In this document: positions 63,566-64,000 of the stretch, piece by piece
Layout of the letters: the number at the start of each line of letters is the position of its first letter
Numbering within the stretch: position 1 is the first letter of the stretch
NCBI RefSeq assembly: GCF_014904735.1
Contig: NZ_JACZCR010000018.1
Location: 62,001-126,000, forward strand
Direction: 5' to 3'
DNA length: 64,000 nt
Origin: Microbulbifer hainanensis
GTDB taxonomy: Bacteria; Pseudomonadota; Gammaproteobacteria; Pseudomonadales; Cellvibrionaceae
Position numbers and translations under genes: made by a program
The notes under the pieces: model-generated
What the model saw: the letters and a program-made list of their open reading frames with translations, nothing else
Databases searched by the model: none
Told to the model about the DNA's origin: nothing

Positions 63566-64000
63566 CTATTTATTCCAGTCGTCGCAGAGTTGCTGCGCCG
63601 CGCGCAGGTCCAACTTGTCTTCGTAGATGGCGCGGCCGGTGATGGCACCGGCGATCTCCCGCGCCTCGAGCAGCTGCTCGATATCCTCGATACTGCTGAC
63701 GCCGCCGGAGGCAATGATCGGCACGTCCACCGCGCGGGCCATTTCCAGCGTGGCCGGGATATTCACGCCCTGCATCATGCCATCGCGGGCAATATCGGTG
63801 TAGACGATGGCGCTGACACCGCAGTCGGCAAAGCGCTTGGCCAGCTCGGTCGCCTGGACATCGGAGACTTCGGCCCAACCCTCAGTGGCCACCAGGCCAT
63901 CTTTGGCATCCAGGCCGACGATGATATGGCCCTCAAACTCGCGGCAGGCTTCCCTGACCAGGGATGGATCTTTCACTGCGGCGGTGCCGATGATCGCCCA
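63566..64000 (-). CDS. hisA: Phosphoribosylformimino-AICAR phosphate isomerase, C-terminal part
   Basis: Partial; 144 residues are visible from the right edge to the stop. It catalyses the step before HisF in histidine synthesis. Motifs: [39 protein letters not shown] with the catalytic Asp, and [14 protein letters not shown] binding the second phosphate. The gene continues beyond the window. Confidence 0.96.
   Translation of the reverse strand, partial: WAIIGTAAVKDPSLVREACREFEGHIIVGLDAKDGLVATEGWAEVSDVQATELAKRFADCGVSAIVYTDIARDGMMQGVNIPATLEMARAVDVPIIASGGVSSIEDIEQLLEAREIAGAITGRAIYEDKLDLRAAQQLCDDWNK

Overview
The window looks like the chromosome of a marine or soil gammaproteobacterium, probably of the Cellvibrionales (Microbulbifer-like). 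This is an inference from GC-rich coding, two large TonB-dependent receptors, a full histidine-utilisation locus, and a core block of gpmI, envC, ctpA, hisF and hisA beside secB, grxC and a rhodanese gene. No tRNA, rRNA, CRISPR array or complete insertion sequence was seen.

Layout. 1-4.1 kb: 5' part of an RND adaptor gene, tex, and an AraC-type regulator. 4.3-7.5 kb: a translationally coupled pair encoding a small secreted protein and a large secreted metzincin-like protein. 7.7-10.7 kb: a Tat-exported TIM-barrel protein convergent with an operon of an iron alcohol dehydrogenase, a thioesterase and a DUF1330 protein. 10.8-18.0 kb: pentapeptide-repeat protein, Sel1 lipoprotein coupled to a DUF3857/transglutaminase protein, and a retinol-saturase-like flavoprotein. 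18.2-21.7 kb: a ParD-like protein overlapping map, then a TonB receptor. 22.0-24.2 kb: ohrR, ohr and an exported esterase.

24.2-30.4 kb is an accessory island of lower GC. It holds two integron-type cassette genes around one attC site, a decayed second copy of the ohr-esterase pair, gene fragments, a BBE-type flavoenzyme, MAPEG and DUF302 proteins, and an L,D-transpeptidase. An LpxR-like lipid A deacylase follows.

31.9-38.6 kb is the hut locus: hutG and hutI on the minus strand, and hutC, hutU and hutH on the plus strand, with a clear HutC-type operator in the divergent region. 39-40.6 kb carries three tyrosine-rich small lipoproteins in tandem. 40.8-50.3 kb looks like one metabolic unit: a 3-hydroxybutyrate dehydrogenase, a CrbR-like response regulator, an esterase, an MFS transporter, a CrbS-like SLC5-fused hybrid kinase and a TonB receptor. 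A shared 13-base motif occurs upstream of the first and last genes, and its 9-base core upstream of the MFS gene. This suggests a CrbSR-controlled route for uptake, hydrolysis and oxidation of short hydroxyacid or short-chain esters (inference).

50.4-64 kb is mostly core: small lipoproteins, pyruvate kinase, two META-type lipoproteins, Smr nuclease, SDR, thioesterase, secB, grxC, a rhodanese-fold protein lacking its cysteine, gpmI-envC, DUF488, ctpA, a DUF6316-like protein, and hisF with the 3' end of hisA.
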